A DNA stretch of 64,000 bases from Stomorhina lunata (lineage: Eukaryota > Arthropoda > Insecta > Diptera > Rhiniidae), in the NCBI GenBank assembly GCA_933228675.1, contig OW121741.1:112214361-112278360 (forward strand), read 5' to 3'. The notes beneath the pieces are model-generated. The model was not told the DNA's origin and did not search any database. It worked only from the letters and a program-made list of their open reading frames with translations. This document shows positions 1-11,395 of this stretch, one piece after another (positions within the stretch are counted from its first letter, which is position 1; each line of letters opens with the position of its first letter). The position numbers and the translations under genes were made by a program.

Positions 1-830
1 CTTTTAAACAATTTCCTATAGAAATAAAACATTTTTGAAAAATTTAGTATAAAAATAAAAATTTTTAAAAAATTTCCTACAAAAATAAGAATGTCTGAAA
101 AATTTCCAATTGAAAAATTTTCTATAAAAAGAAGAAATTTTTCAAAAATTTCCTATAAAAATAATAAATTTTTGAAAAAAAACTGCTATAATAAGAAATT
201 TTTGAAAATTTATCCTAAAAAATAAGCAATTTTTAAAAAATTTCCTATAACAATAAGAAATTTTTGAAAAATTTCCTATAAAAAAGCAATTTTTGAAAAA
301 GTTCCTATAAAAATAAGAAGTTTTCGAAATATTTCCTATAAAAATAAGAAATTTTTAAAAAATTTCTTATACGAAATTTTTAAAAAATTTCCTATAAAAA
401 AAAATAAATTTTTGAAAAATTTCCTATAAAAATAAGAAATTTTTGAAAATTTTTCAATTAAAATAAGAAGTTTTTAAAAAAACAAGAAATTTTTCTAAAA
501 ATTCCTATAAGACAAGAACTTTTTGAAAAATGTCCTATTAAGATAAGAAATTTAAAAAAAATTTCCTATAAAATTAGGATATTTTTGAAAAATTTCCTAT
601 AAAAATAAGAATTTTTAAAAAATTTCCAATAAAAGTAATAAATTTCTGAAAAATTTCCTATTGATAAAATAAATTTTTGAAAATTTTCCTATAATTATAA
701 AAAATTTTTAAAAAATTTCCTATAAAAATAAGAAATTTTAAAAAATTTTTCTATGAAAATAAATTCTTCAAAAATTTTAAAATTAATTTCTTTCAATTAA
801 AAATTTTATATAAAAATAGGATTTTCTTTA
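1..830 (+). repeat. 31-bp minisatellite, block 1 (forward orientation)
   Basis: Degenerate tandem copies of an A/T-only-core unit with a period near 31 bp. Each unit is built around the dyad GAAATTTTTGAAAAATTTC followed by CTATAAAAATAA. Forward orientation is defined here by AAG before and CCTAT after the core, with G at its centre. Units vary by point changes and small indels. The block is cut by the left window edge, so its true length is unknown. It is non-coding. Confidence 0.9.
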
Positions 831-2082
831 TGTTCTGTGTCTGTGTATACCACTTATTTTCGTGTAGCCTGCATAACTAAAAACATATTTCCTTGCTATC
901 GAAAAGTTTGCAATAAAAAATATTGTCGGTTTTTTGTTTTGTATTTTGTTGTTGATGTTGTTCTCTGTATGTTAACTTTTTGCTTGTTATTGCTTTTTGT
1001 TGTTGCTTCATATTGTTTGAAGTGCCTTTTATATGCGGTCCATACTAATTGAGTAAATTTTCCTGTTCGTGATTTTCTTTAAATCATGTTCACTTAACGC
1101 ACTCTAAACGCCGAAAAACATTAACTACATGACCAACACCCCGAGAAAAATTAAACAAAACCAACGCCCGCATTTAGTTTGGAACAAGAAAGGAAAAGTT
1201 TTACTCAATTTCTCTTTTTTGAGCCATCAACACCATCATCATTATTCTGATATCTTGTACAAGGTTTTACTTTTTCTTAGACAAATAGAAAATGGGTAAA
1301 AGTTTTTTAGAAAAATTTGTAAAACTGACTTAAATTTGTGGTGACGAAGATGTTACTGGTAAGCAAAGAGATTGGTGTTGAATGATAAACCAGAAATCTA
1401 AGAACGTCGATATAACCAAAATTAGCCTTTGGCCGAAAATGAGTAGAATTTATAAAAAGATATATATATATATATATATATATATGAAAATCAGACATTT
1501 AAGAAAAAAAAAGAAATGATAAGCAGATGTTATGGGAAATATTAAATGAAACTCTAGGAAAATCTTTAACAATTATTAAAAACACATTTTCTAGGATACA
1601 GTTATAACTACCATACAAACTGTATTCACATTTAAATAATATTCCACTCATATGCTTTAAACAATGGACTTATTATTAAAATTTTTTAAATACAACTTGC
1701 TACAATTGTTCAATCCAGAATTTTAGCTGTTAAGTCCCAATGTGCATAATACCAATATGCCAAACACTATACAAAACCATTTTTGACATTTATCTTTTTA
1801 TTGCTGAATATGCAAATGTTCGTTGACATTTATCAGACCAATTTAACTGATTGTATTTGTTGCATGGAACAACACACATATTCTCCAGCCACACTCAATT
1901 GAACAAACACATTTATGCACACAATCATTAAAATGGAAATACAAGCATAAATACATTTGCAAACTCATATACACATTTTAAAAGAGAATTGTCAATTTCA
2001 TCACTTTCCAGTTGATAAGAAAATAGTCACAATTATTAAGCTTTTAGAAAAATACCAAAATATATAGACTAAATTGATAGTA
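831..2082. other. Gene-free AT-rich spacer
   Basis: No supported gene. A 71-codon open frame at 837-1052 is low-complexity (Cys/Phe/Leu/Val from TTG/TTT-rich DNA) and has no recognisable domain. A TA microsatellite lies inside. The right end runs into the 11-bp satellite through a short degenerate seed near 2076. Confidence 0.6.
1461..1485. repeat. (TA)n microsatellite
   Basis: About 12 uninterrupted TA dinucleotides. It is a simple repeat, probably length-polymorphic. Confidence 0.9.
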
Positions 2083-5000
2083 TAGTCATAGTCTAGTCAT
2101 AGTCTAGTCATAGTCTAGTCATAGTCTAGTCATAGTCTAGTCATAGTCTAGTCATAGTCTAGTCATAGTCTAGTCATAGTCTAGTCATAGTCTAGTCATA
2201 GTCTAGTCATAGTCTAGTCATAGTCTAGTCATAGTCTAGTCATAGTCTAGTCATAGTCTAGTCATAGTCTAGTCATAGTCTAGTCATAGTCTAGTCATAG
2301 TCTAGTCATAGTCTAGTCATAGTCTAGTCATAGTCTAGTCATAGTCTAGTCATAGTCTAGTCATAGTCTAGTCATAGTCTAGTCATAGTCTAGTCATAGT
2401 CTAGTCATAGTCTAGTCATAGTCTAGTCATAGTCTAGTCATAGTCTAGTCATAGTCTAGTCATAGTCTAGTCATAGTCTAGTCATAGTCTAGTCATAGTC
2501 TAGTCATAGTCTAGTCATAGTCTAGTCATAGTCTAGTCATAGTCTAGTCATAGTCTAGTCATAGTCTAGTCATAGTCTAGTCATAGTCTAGTCATAGTCT
2601 AGTCATAGTCTAGTCATAGTCTAGTCATAGTCTAGTCATAGTCTAGTCATAGTCTAGTCATAGTCTAGTCATAGTCTAGTCATAGTCTAGTCATAGTCTA
2701 GTCATAGTCTAGTCATAGTCTAGTCATAGTCTAGTCATAGTCTAGTCATAGTCTAGTCATAGTCTAGTCATAGTCTAGTCATAGTCTAGTCATAGTCTAG
2801 TCATAGTCTAGTCATAGTCTAGTCATAGTCTAGTCATAGTCTAGTCATAGTCTAGTCATAGTCTAGTCATAGTCTAGTCATAGTCTAGTCATAGTCTAGT
2901 CATAGTCTAGTCATAGTCTAGTCATAGTCTAGTCATAGTCTAGTCATAGTCTAGTCATAGTCTAGTCATAGTCTAGTCATAGTCTAGTCATAGTCTAGTC
3001 ATAGTCTAGTCATAGTCTAGTCATAGTCTAGTCATAGTCTAGTCATAGTCTAGTCATAGTCTAGTCATAGTCTAGTCATAGTCTAGTCATAGTCTAGTCA
3101 TAGTCTAGTCATAGTCTAGTCATAGTCTAGTCATAGTCTAGTCATAGTCTAGTCATAGTCTAGTCATAGTCTAGTCATAGTCTAGTCATAGTCTAGTCAT
3201 AGTCTAGTCATAGTCTAGTCATAGTCTAGTCATAGTCTAGTCATAGTCTAGTCATAGTCTAGTCATAGTCTAGTCATAGTCTAGTCATAGTCTAGTCATA
3301 GTCTAGTCATAGTCTAGTCATAGTCTAGTCATAGTCTAGTCATAGTCTAGTCATAGTCTAGTCATAGTCTAGTCATAGTCTAGTCATAGTCTAGTCATAG
3401 TCTAGTCATAGTCTAGTCATAGTCTAGTCATAGTCTAGTCATAGTCTAGTCATAGTCTAGTCATAGTCTAGTCATAGTCTAGTCATAGTCTAGTCATAGT
3501 CTAGTCATAGTCTAGTCATAGTCTAGTCATAGTCTAGTCATAGTCTAGTCATAGTCTAGTCATAGTCTAGTCATAGTCTAGTCATAGTCTAGTCATAGTC
3601 TAGTCATAGTCTAGTCATAGTCTAGTCATAGTCTAGTCATAGTCTAGTCATAGTCTAGTCATAGTCTAGTCATAGTCTAGTCATAGTCTAGTCATAGTCT
3701 AGTCATAGTCTAGTCATAGTCTAGTCATAGTCTAGTCATAGTCTAGTCATAGTCTAGTCATAGTCTAGTCATAGTCTAGTCATAGTCTAGTCATAGTCTA
3801 GTCATAGTCTAGTCATAGTCTAGTCATAGTCTAGTCATAGTCTAGTCATAGTCTAGTCATAGTCTAGTCATAGTCTAGTCATAGTCTAGTCATAGTCTAG
3901 TCATAGTCTAGTCATAGTCTAGTCATAGTCTAGTCATAGTCTAGTCATAGTCTAGTCATAGTCTAGTCATAGTCTAGTCATAGTCTAGTCATAGTCTAGT
4001 CATAGTCTAGTCATAGTCTAGTCATAGTCTAGTCATAGTCTAGTCATAGTCTAGTCATAGTCTAGTCATAGTCTAGTCATAGTCTAGTCATAGTCTAGTC
4101 ATAGTCTAGTCATAGTCTAGTCATAGTCTAGTCATAGTCTAGTCATAGTCTAGTCATAGTCTAGTCATAGTCTAGTCATAGTCTAGTCATAGTCTAGTCA
4201 TAGTCTAGTCATAGTCTAGTCATAGTCTAGTCATAGTCTAGTCATAGTCTAGTCATAGTCTAGTCATAGTCTAGTCATAGTCTAGTCATAGTCTAGTCAT
4301 AGTCTAGTCATAGTCTAGTCATAGTCTAGTCATAGTCTAGTCATAGTCTAGTCATAGTCTAGTCATAGTCTAGTCATAGTCTAGTCATAGTCTAGTCATA
4401 GTCTAGTCATAGTCTAGTCATAGTCTAGTCATAGTCTAGTCATAGTCTAGTCATAGTCTAGTCATAGTCTAGTCATAGTCTAGTCATAGTCTAGTCATAG
4501 TCTAGTCATAGTCTAGTCATAGTCTAGTCATAGTCTAGTCATAGTCTAGTCATAGTCTAGTCATAGTCTAGTCATAGTCTAGTCATAGTCTAGTCATAGT
4601 CTAGTCATAGTCTAGTCATAGTCTAGTCATAGTCTAGTCATAGTCTAGTCATAGTCTAGTCATAGTCTAGTCATAGTCTAGTCATAGTCTAGTCATAGTC
4701 TAGTCATAGTCTAGTCATAGTCTAGTCATAGTCTAGTCATAGTCTAGTCATAGTCTAGTCATAGTCTAGTCATAGTCTAGTCATAGTCTAGTCATAGTCT
4801 AGTCATAGTCTAGTCATAGTCTAGTCATAGTCTAGTCATAGTCTAGTCATAGTCTAGTCATAGTCTAGTCATAGTCTAGTCATAGTCTAGTCATAGTCTA
4901 GTCATAGTCTAGTCATAGTCTAGTCATAGTCTAGTCATAGTCTAGTCATAGTCTAGTCATAGTCTAGTCATAGTCTAGTCATAGTCTAGTCATAGTCTAG

Positions 5001-6917
5001 TCATAGTCTAGTCATAGTCTAGTCATAGTCTAGTCATAGTCTAGTCATAGTCTAGTCATAGTCTAGTCATAGTCTAGTCATAGTCTAGTCATAGTCTAGT
5101 CATAGTCTAGTCATAGTCTAGTCATAGTCTAGTCATAGTCTAGTCATAGTCTAGTCATAGTCTAGTCATAGTCTAGTCATAGTCTAGTCATAGTCTAGTC
5201 ATAGTCTAGTCATAGTCTAGTCATAGTCTAGTCATAGTCTAGTCATAGTCTAGTCATAGTCTAGTCATAGTCTAGTCATAGTCTAGTCATAGTCTAGTCA
5301 TAGTCTAGTCATAGTCTAGTCATAGTCTAGTCATAGTCTAGTCATAGTCTAGTCATAGTCTAGTCATAGTCTAGTCATAGTCTAGTCATAGTCTAGTCAT
5401 AGTCTAGTCATAGTCTAGTCATAGTCTAGTCATAGTCTAGTCATAGTCTAGTCATAGTCTAGTCATAGTCTAGTCATAGTCTAGTCATAGTCTAGTCATA
5501 GTCTAGTCATAGTCTAGTCATAGTCTAGTCATAGTCTAGTCATAGTCTAGTCATAGTCTAGTCATAGTCTAGTCATAGTCTAGTCATAGTCTAGTCATAG
5601 TCTAGTCATAGTCTAGTCATAGTCTAGTCATAGTCTAGTCATAGTCTAGTCATAGTCTAGTCATAGTCTAGTCATAGTCTAGTCATAGTCTAGTCATAGT
5701 CTAGTCATAGTCTAGTCATAGTCTAGTCATAGTCTAGTCATAGTCTAGTCATAGTCTAGTCATAGTCTAGTCATAGTCTAGTCATAGTCTAGTCATAGTC
5801 TAGTCATAGTCTAGTCATAGTCTAGTCATAGTCTAGTCATAGTCTAGTCATAGTCTAGTCATAGTCTAGTCATAGTCTAGTCATAGTCTAGTCATAGTCT
5901 AGTCATAGTCTAGTCATAGTCTAGTCATAGTCTAGTCATAGTCTAGTCATAGTCTAGTCATAGTCTAGTCATAGTCTAGTCATAGTCTAGTCATAGTCTA
6001 GTCATAGTCTAGTCATAGTCTAGTCATAGTCTAGTCATAGTCTAGTCATAGTCTAGTCATAGTCTAGTCATAGTCTAGTCATAGTCTAGTCATAGTCTAG
6101 TCATAGTCTAGTCATAGTCTAGTCATAGTCTAGTCATAGTCTAGTCATAGTCTAGTCATAGTCTAGTCATAGTCTAGTCATAGTCTAGTCATAGTCTAGT
6201 CATAGTCTAGTCATAGTCTAGTCATAGTCTAGTCATAGTCTAGTCATAGTCTAGTCATAGTCTAGTCATAGTCTAGTCATAGTCTAGTCATAGTCTAGTC
6301 ATAGTCTAGTCATAGTCTAGTCATAGTCTAGTCATAGTCTAGTCATAGTCTAGTCATAGTCTAGTCATAGTCTAGTCATAGTCTAGTCATAGTCTAGTCA
6401 TAGTCTAGTCATAGTCTAGTCATAGTCTAGTCATAGTCTAGTCATAGTCTAGTCATAGTCTAGTCATAGTCTAGTCATAGTCTAGTCATAGTCTAGTCAT
6501 AGTCTAGTCATAGTCTAGTCATAGTCTAGTCATAGTCTAGTCATAGTCTAGTCATAGTCTAGTCATAGTCTAGTCATAGTCTAGTCATAGTCTAGTCATA
6601 GTCTAGTCATAGTCTAGTCATAGTCTAGTCATAGTCTAGTCATAGTCTAGTCATAGTCTAGTCATAGTCTAGTCATAGTCTAGTCATAGTCTAGTCATAG
6701 TCTAGTCATAGTCTAGTCATAGTCTAGTCATAGTCTAGTCATAGTCTAGTCATAGTCTAGTCATAGTCTAGTCATAGTCTAGTCATAGTCTAGTCATAGT
6801 CTAGTCATAGTCTAGTCATAGTCTAGTCATAGTCTAGTCATAGTCTAGTCATAGTCTAGTCATAGTCTAGTCATAGTCTAGTCATAGTCTAGTCATAGCC
6901 TAGTCATAGTCTTGTCA
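2083..6917. repeat. Homogeneous 11-bp satellite array, about 439 copies
   Basis: The unit is TAGTCATAGTC repeated head to tail for about 4.83 kb. The unit is itself TAGTC plus A plus TAGTC, so it looks like a pentamer/hexamer duplication frozen at 11 bp. I see no variant across the array except in the last two units, where TAGTC becomes TAGCC (near 6899) and CTAGTC becomes CTTGTC (near 6912). The left edge is also slightly degenerate. All frames are closed by the TAG triplets. Such uniformity suggests recent expansion, or consensus filling during assembly. Confidence 0.97.
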
Positions 6918-6940
6918 AAGGCTGTATGAAAAATTTATTT

Positions 6941-7024
6941 GCTGCGAGTGGGATTTGATCCCACGATCATAGACAATTTATGATGTGTTGCAATAGCCAA
7001 CGCGCTAACCAACTAAGCCACAGC
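6941..7024 (-). other. tRNA-like sequence (tRNA pseudogene or SINE head)
   Basis: Read on the minus strand, the first seven bases GCTGTGG can pair with TCGCAGC at the 3' end (two G-U pairs), followed by A as discriminator. A perfect GTGGG/CCCAC T-stem encloses a B-box-like GGATCAAATCCC (6950-6961). A TAGTTGGTTAGCGC stretch resembles the A box and D-arm. A six-base-pair hairpin with a seven-base loop occupies the anticodon region. The D-stem and the bases before it do not fit the canonical spacing, and the loop lacks the usual T33. I therefore read it as a tRNA-derived element or pseudogene rather than a functional tRNA. It lies only 23 bp from the end of the 11-bp satellite. Confidence 0.45.
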
Positions 7025-8045
7025 ACTCAGTAGTTACCACAAGTCTCATTTGTAATTATGAAGAAAACGGCATAAGTAGGTTAAAATTCATTCTTTCACT
7101 AATGGCCTTAAACATTTTTTACGCTGTTTTGAAAATATTTATGATTTTTCCAAGTTTTATTATGATAAATTGATTAAACCCTTTCGCTATTTCTATGTAA
7201 TTCCACTTACAAAAGGTAAACAGATATTTTACTTTTGTCTGCTCAAAGCATAAAATTATAAGTTGCCCCATTATTTGCCACTATGGCCTTAATGCGGTTT
7301 TAGGTTGATCATTTGCATAATTTACCATATCCACAAACATACTAATACCGTCATAAAAAATAGTTAATATTACGTCGTTACCTTGTTCCAAAAGTAATAA
7401 CTATTAAAATTTATTTAATGATTATGTTTATCACCTCTTAGCCTTCCCAAAAAAATGTGAAAAAGAAATTTTAATTTCAGCTTAATATAAGGAAACTAAC
7501 GAATATATCCTTAAACATCCTTTTTATTTTCAATATAATAAAATCTTGTTGACAATCTATTTACGAAAAATAATGTGTTAAACTCTACACCTTTAGTTCC
7601 GGGGGTTACATTATTTCTTAGTTCTTTTTGTGCGAAAACCAAACGAAATATCTTCCCATATTAAGTAAATTTTGCCTCTAGGCCAAATATCCAAATAAGT
7701 GAATGAATGTTTTATATTGTGTGAGCTTGAGATTTTTGATGCTATAATCCTTAAAATAACTGCAGCCTTTTTAAGACACACCATTATTAAGATAAAAATC
7801 TTATTACAAACCTGTGGCTGTTTAACCACATACGAGCGCATATTTTGCAGAAAATTAAAAGGAATTGGATATCCTGTAACACTTTTTCTCTATATAAACT
7901 CATGTGTTACAATATTTTCAAATTTCTATGACATGATTTTATGAGGATGTAATACTAAGACACATAAGATAGGTGCTTGAGTGGAAGTAATTTAGTTGGA
8001 AATTAAAAGGGATACCAGAGTATCAAAGACTTTAAAACTTATGAT
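7025..8045. other. Gene-free spacer
   Basis: No supported gene. Two overlapping antisense open frames (7611-7841 minus and 7699-7944 plus) of about 80 codons lie here. Neither shows a recognisable motif, and each is the shadow of the other. Confidence 0.55.
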
Positions 8046-10590
8046 AAGATTCTTTTGAAAAAATTCCTCAAAAAACAAACAAGTTTTGAAAATCTTCTTA
8101 AAAAAATAAGAAATTTTGGAAAATTTGTTAAACAAAACAGAAAATTTTTAATTTTTTATTTAAAAAATTTTCTATAAAATAAGAAATTTTTAATTTTTTT
8201 TTTGTAAAAATAAAAATTTTTTAAAAATTTCCTAGAAAAATAAGAAATTTTTAAAAAAACTCCTATTAAAATTAAAAAATTAAAAAAATAAGAAACTTTA
8301 GAAAAATTTTTTATAAAAACAGAAATTTTTTAAAATATTTGCTATAAAATAAGAATTCTTTGAAATATTTGCTACAAAAATAACAAATTTTTGAAAAATT
8401 TCTTACAAAACTAAGAAACTTCATAGAAAAGTGAGAAATTTAAAAAAAAAATATCCTATAAAAATAAGAAGTTTTTGAAAAATTTTCCATAAAAAAAGCA
8501 AAAAATTACCTACAAAAATAAGACATTTTTGAGAAACTTCCTAAATATAAGAAATTAAAAAAATCTATAAAAATAAGACATTTTTAAAAAATTTACTTTA
8601 AAAATATTATATTTTTGAAAAATTTCCTATAAAATTAAGAAATTTTTGAAAAATTTCATAAAAAAATAAGAAAAAAAAATTGAAAAAAATCCAATAAAAA
8701 TGCGTCTATAAAAATCAGAAATTTTTGGAAAATGTCTTAGAAAATAATAAATTTTTGAAAATTTTTTTATAAAATTGATTAAGTTTTGAAGAATTTCTAA
8801 AAAAATATACCAAATTTTTCTAAAATCTCCTATAACAATAGGAATTTTTTCAAAAATTTCCTATAAAAATAAGAAATTTTTGAAAAATTTCCTATAAAAG
8901 TAAGAAATTTTTGAAAAATTTCCATAAAAAATAACAAACTTTTGTGAAATTTTCTATAAAAATTAAAAATTTCTGAAAAATTTCCTATGAAAAAAAAACA
9001 TTTTTGAAAAATTTTCCATAAAATTAAAAAAAAATTCAAACATTTTCTATAAATAAAAGAAATTTTTGAAAATTTTCATGTAAAACTAAGAAATTTTTTT
9101 AAAAATTCCTATATAAATAAGAAATTTTTCAAAAAATGTCTATAAAAATAAGAAAATTTAAAAAAATAAAAAATTTTTTAAAAACTTCCTATAAAAATAG
9201 GAAATTTTTGAAAAAATTCCTATAAAAATAAGAAATTTTTGGAAAATTTCCTATAAAAATACGAAATTTTTGAAAATTTTCCTATAAAAATAAGAAATTT
9301 TTAAAAAAAATTCCTAGAAAAATAAGAATTTTTTGAAAAATTTAAGAAATTTTTGAAAAGTTTCCTATATATATAAGAAATTTTTTAAAAATTTCCTATA
9401 TAAATAAGAAATTAGTGAAAAAGTTTTCTATAAAAATAAGAAATTTTTGATAAATTTCTTATAGAAATAAGAAGTTTTCAAAAAATTTAAAACAAAATTA
9501 GAAATTTTTAAAATTTCCTTAAAAAAAATTAGAAATTTTGTGGTAAATTTCCTATAAAAATAAGAAATTTTTGAAAAAATTTGAAAAAAAATTTTAAAAA
9601 TTTTCTATAAAAAAAGAAGTTTTTGAAAAATTTCCTATAAAAATAAAATATTTATAATTTTTTTTTTTTATAAAATTTAATACCAAAATAAGAAATTTGT
9701 GAAAAATTTGCTATAAAAATATGAAACTTTTGAAAAATTTTCGATAAAAAATTTTTTAAAAGTTTCCTATAAAAATAAAAAATTTTTTAAAAATTTCCTA
9801 TAAAAATAAGAAATTTTTTTTTAAATTTCCTATAAAAATAGTGCATTTTTGAAAAATTTCTTATAAAAATAGTAAATTTTCGAAAAATTTTCTATAAAAA
9901 AAATAAATTTTTGAAAATTTTCAATAAAATAAGAAATTTTTTAAAAATTTCTTATAAAAATAAGAAATTTTTCAAATATTTCCTATAAAAAAAGAAATTT
10001 TTGAAAAATTTCTTATAAAAATAAGAAATTTTTGAAAAATTTCTTATAAAAATAAGAAATTTTTGAAAAATTTCTTATAAAAATAAGAAATTTTTGAAAA
10101 ATTTCTATAAAAAGAAGAAATTTTTGAAAAATTTCCTATAAAAATAAGAAATTTTTGAAAAATTTCTATAGAAATAAGAAATTTTTGAAAAATTTCTATA
10201 AAAATAAGAAATTTTTGAAAAATTTCTAAAAAATAAGAAATTTTTAAAAAATTTCTATAAAAATAAGAAATTTTTGAAAAATTTCTATAAAAAGAAGAAA
10301 TTTTTGAAAAATTTTCTATAAAATAAGAAATTATTGAAAATTTTCCTATAAAAATAAGAAATTTTTGAAAAAACTTTCCTGTAAAACTAAGAAATTTTAA
10401 AAAATATTTCTGTAAAAGAAATATATTTTTAACAAATTTCCTTAAAAACAAGAAATTTTTTAAAAATGTCCTATAAAAATAAGAAATTTTTAAAAAGAGT
10501 TTTAAAAGATTTTTTTTAATTTGCTATATTAGAAATAATATTAGAAATTTTTGACAATTAAAAAAAAATTTTAAATTTTATAAAAAATTA
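8046..10590 (+). repeat. 31-bp minisatellite, block 2 (forward orientation)
   Basis: About 80 degenerate units of the 31-bp family, most regular between 9960 and 10370. Open frames on the minus strand at 8830-9039 and 10044-10451 encode repeated Phe/Lys/Ile/Ser-rich peptides. They are by-products of the repeat period and are not genes. The block faces block 3, of opposite orientation, across a spacer of about 0.8 kb. Confidence 0.93.
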
Positions 10591-11395
10591 AAATTTCCTT
10601 TACATTGGCAACTCTTTATTGCAAAACCTTTAGAATATTTAAATTACACTTTTATATCCTTTTTTGTGTACTTTCCCTTAATGGTTGTTAGTTTGCTTTA
10701 CCCTGCCCTTAGATTTCTAGATCGCGCATTAAAATCAAATGACACTTATGAGTGTTATTAAAATAAACTACAGTCAAATAACCTATACAAAAGTAATATT
10801 TATATTACAAATTTAAAAAAAGGAAAAACTGAGATAAAAACTTACCTTATTCATAAAATTGTTTCCTTTTTATTATAGTTTCAACCAAAGCAGCCCCTTA
10901 TCAAAACTCTAAGGTGAATGGCGTTGAGTGAACGCAGCTGCTAGTAATTGCATTTGGGCATTGGGGGATTTACTTACATTTTTCATTCAAGCATTCTCTA
11001 ACCTTCTTCTGCGAATCTCCAATAATGAATTGTATAACAATGGAGAAATGTTCGGATATGTTGGTTTTAGTTGATTTTCTTAGGTTCGTAATAGCAAAAG
11101 GTAAGAAATAGATATAGAGATAGGAAAGGGTGTCATACTATTCTTGCCATTCAGTGGCAACAAGCCATCTAGTAACAACCAATTATTCTACAATATTTGC
11201 GTCATCTTTAATGGAATTATTGTTATGACTTTCATTATTATTTTTCTGGCAGACAAACAAATGCTTCTTTCACAATTTCAATGTTTTCCTATAATTAGTG
11301 AGTATTTTGTCTGCTTTATTACCTAGGAAACATGTTCTAATGCTGGAATGATAAAAATAATCTTAAAATAATGACCGAAAATCAAAGTCCAGAAA
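10591..11395. other. Unique spacer between inverted minisatellite blocks
   Basis: No supported gene. A 60-codon plus-strand frame at 11144-11326 lacks any recognisable feature. The segment is the loop of a potential large fold-back formed by blocks 2 and 3. Confidence 0.5.

Noticed and set aside
837..1052. A 71-codon plus-strand frame with a hydrophobic stretch
   Set aside because: Low-complexity Val/Leu/Cys/Phe from TTG/TTT-rich DNA, no recognisable domain and no supporting gene signals.
8830..10451. Minus-strand open frames (8830-9039, 10044-10451), like others at 11731, 36271, 38788, 49082 and 50905, encoding Phe/Lys/Ser repeat peptides
   Set aside because: They lie wholly inside the 31-bp minisatellite. 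The open frames come from stop-poor A/T units and shift with every indel.
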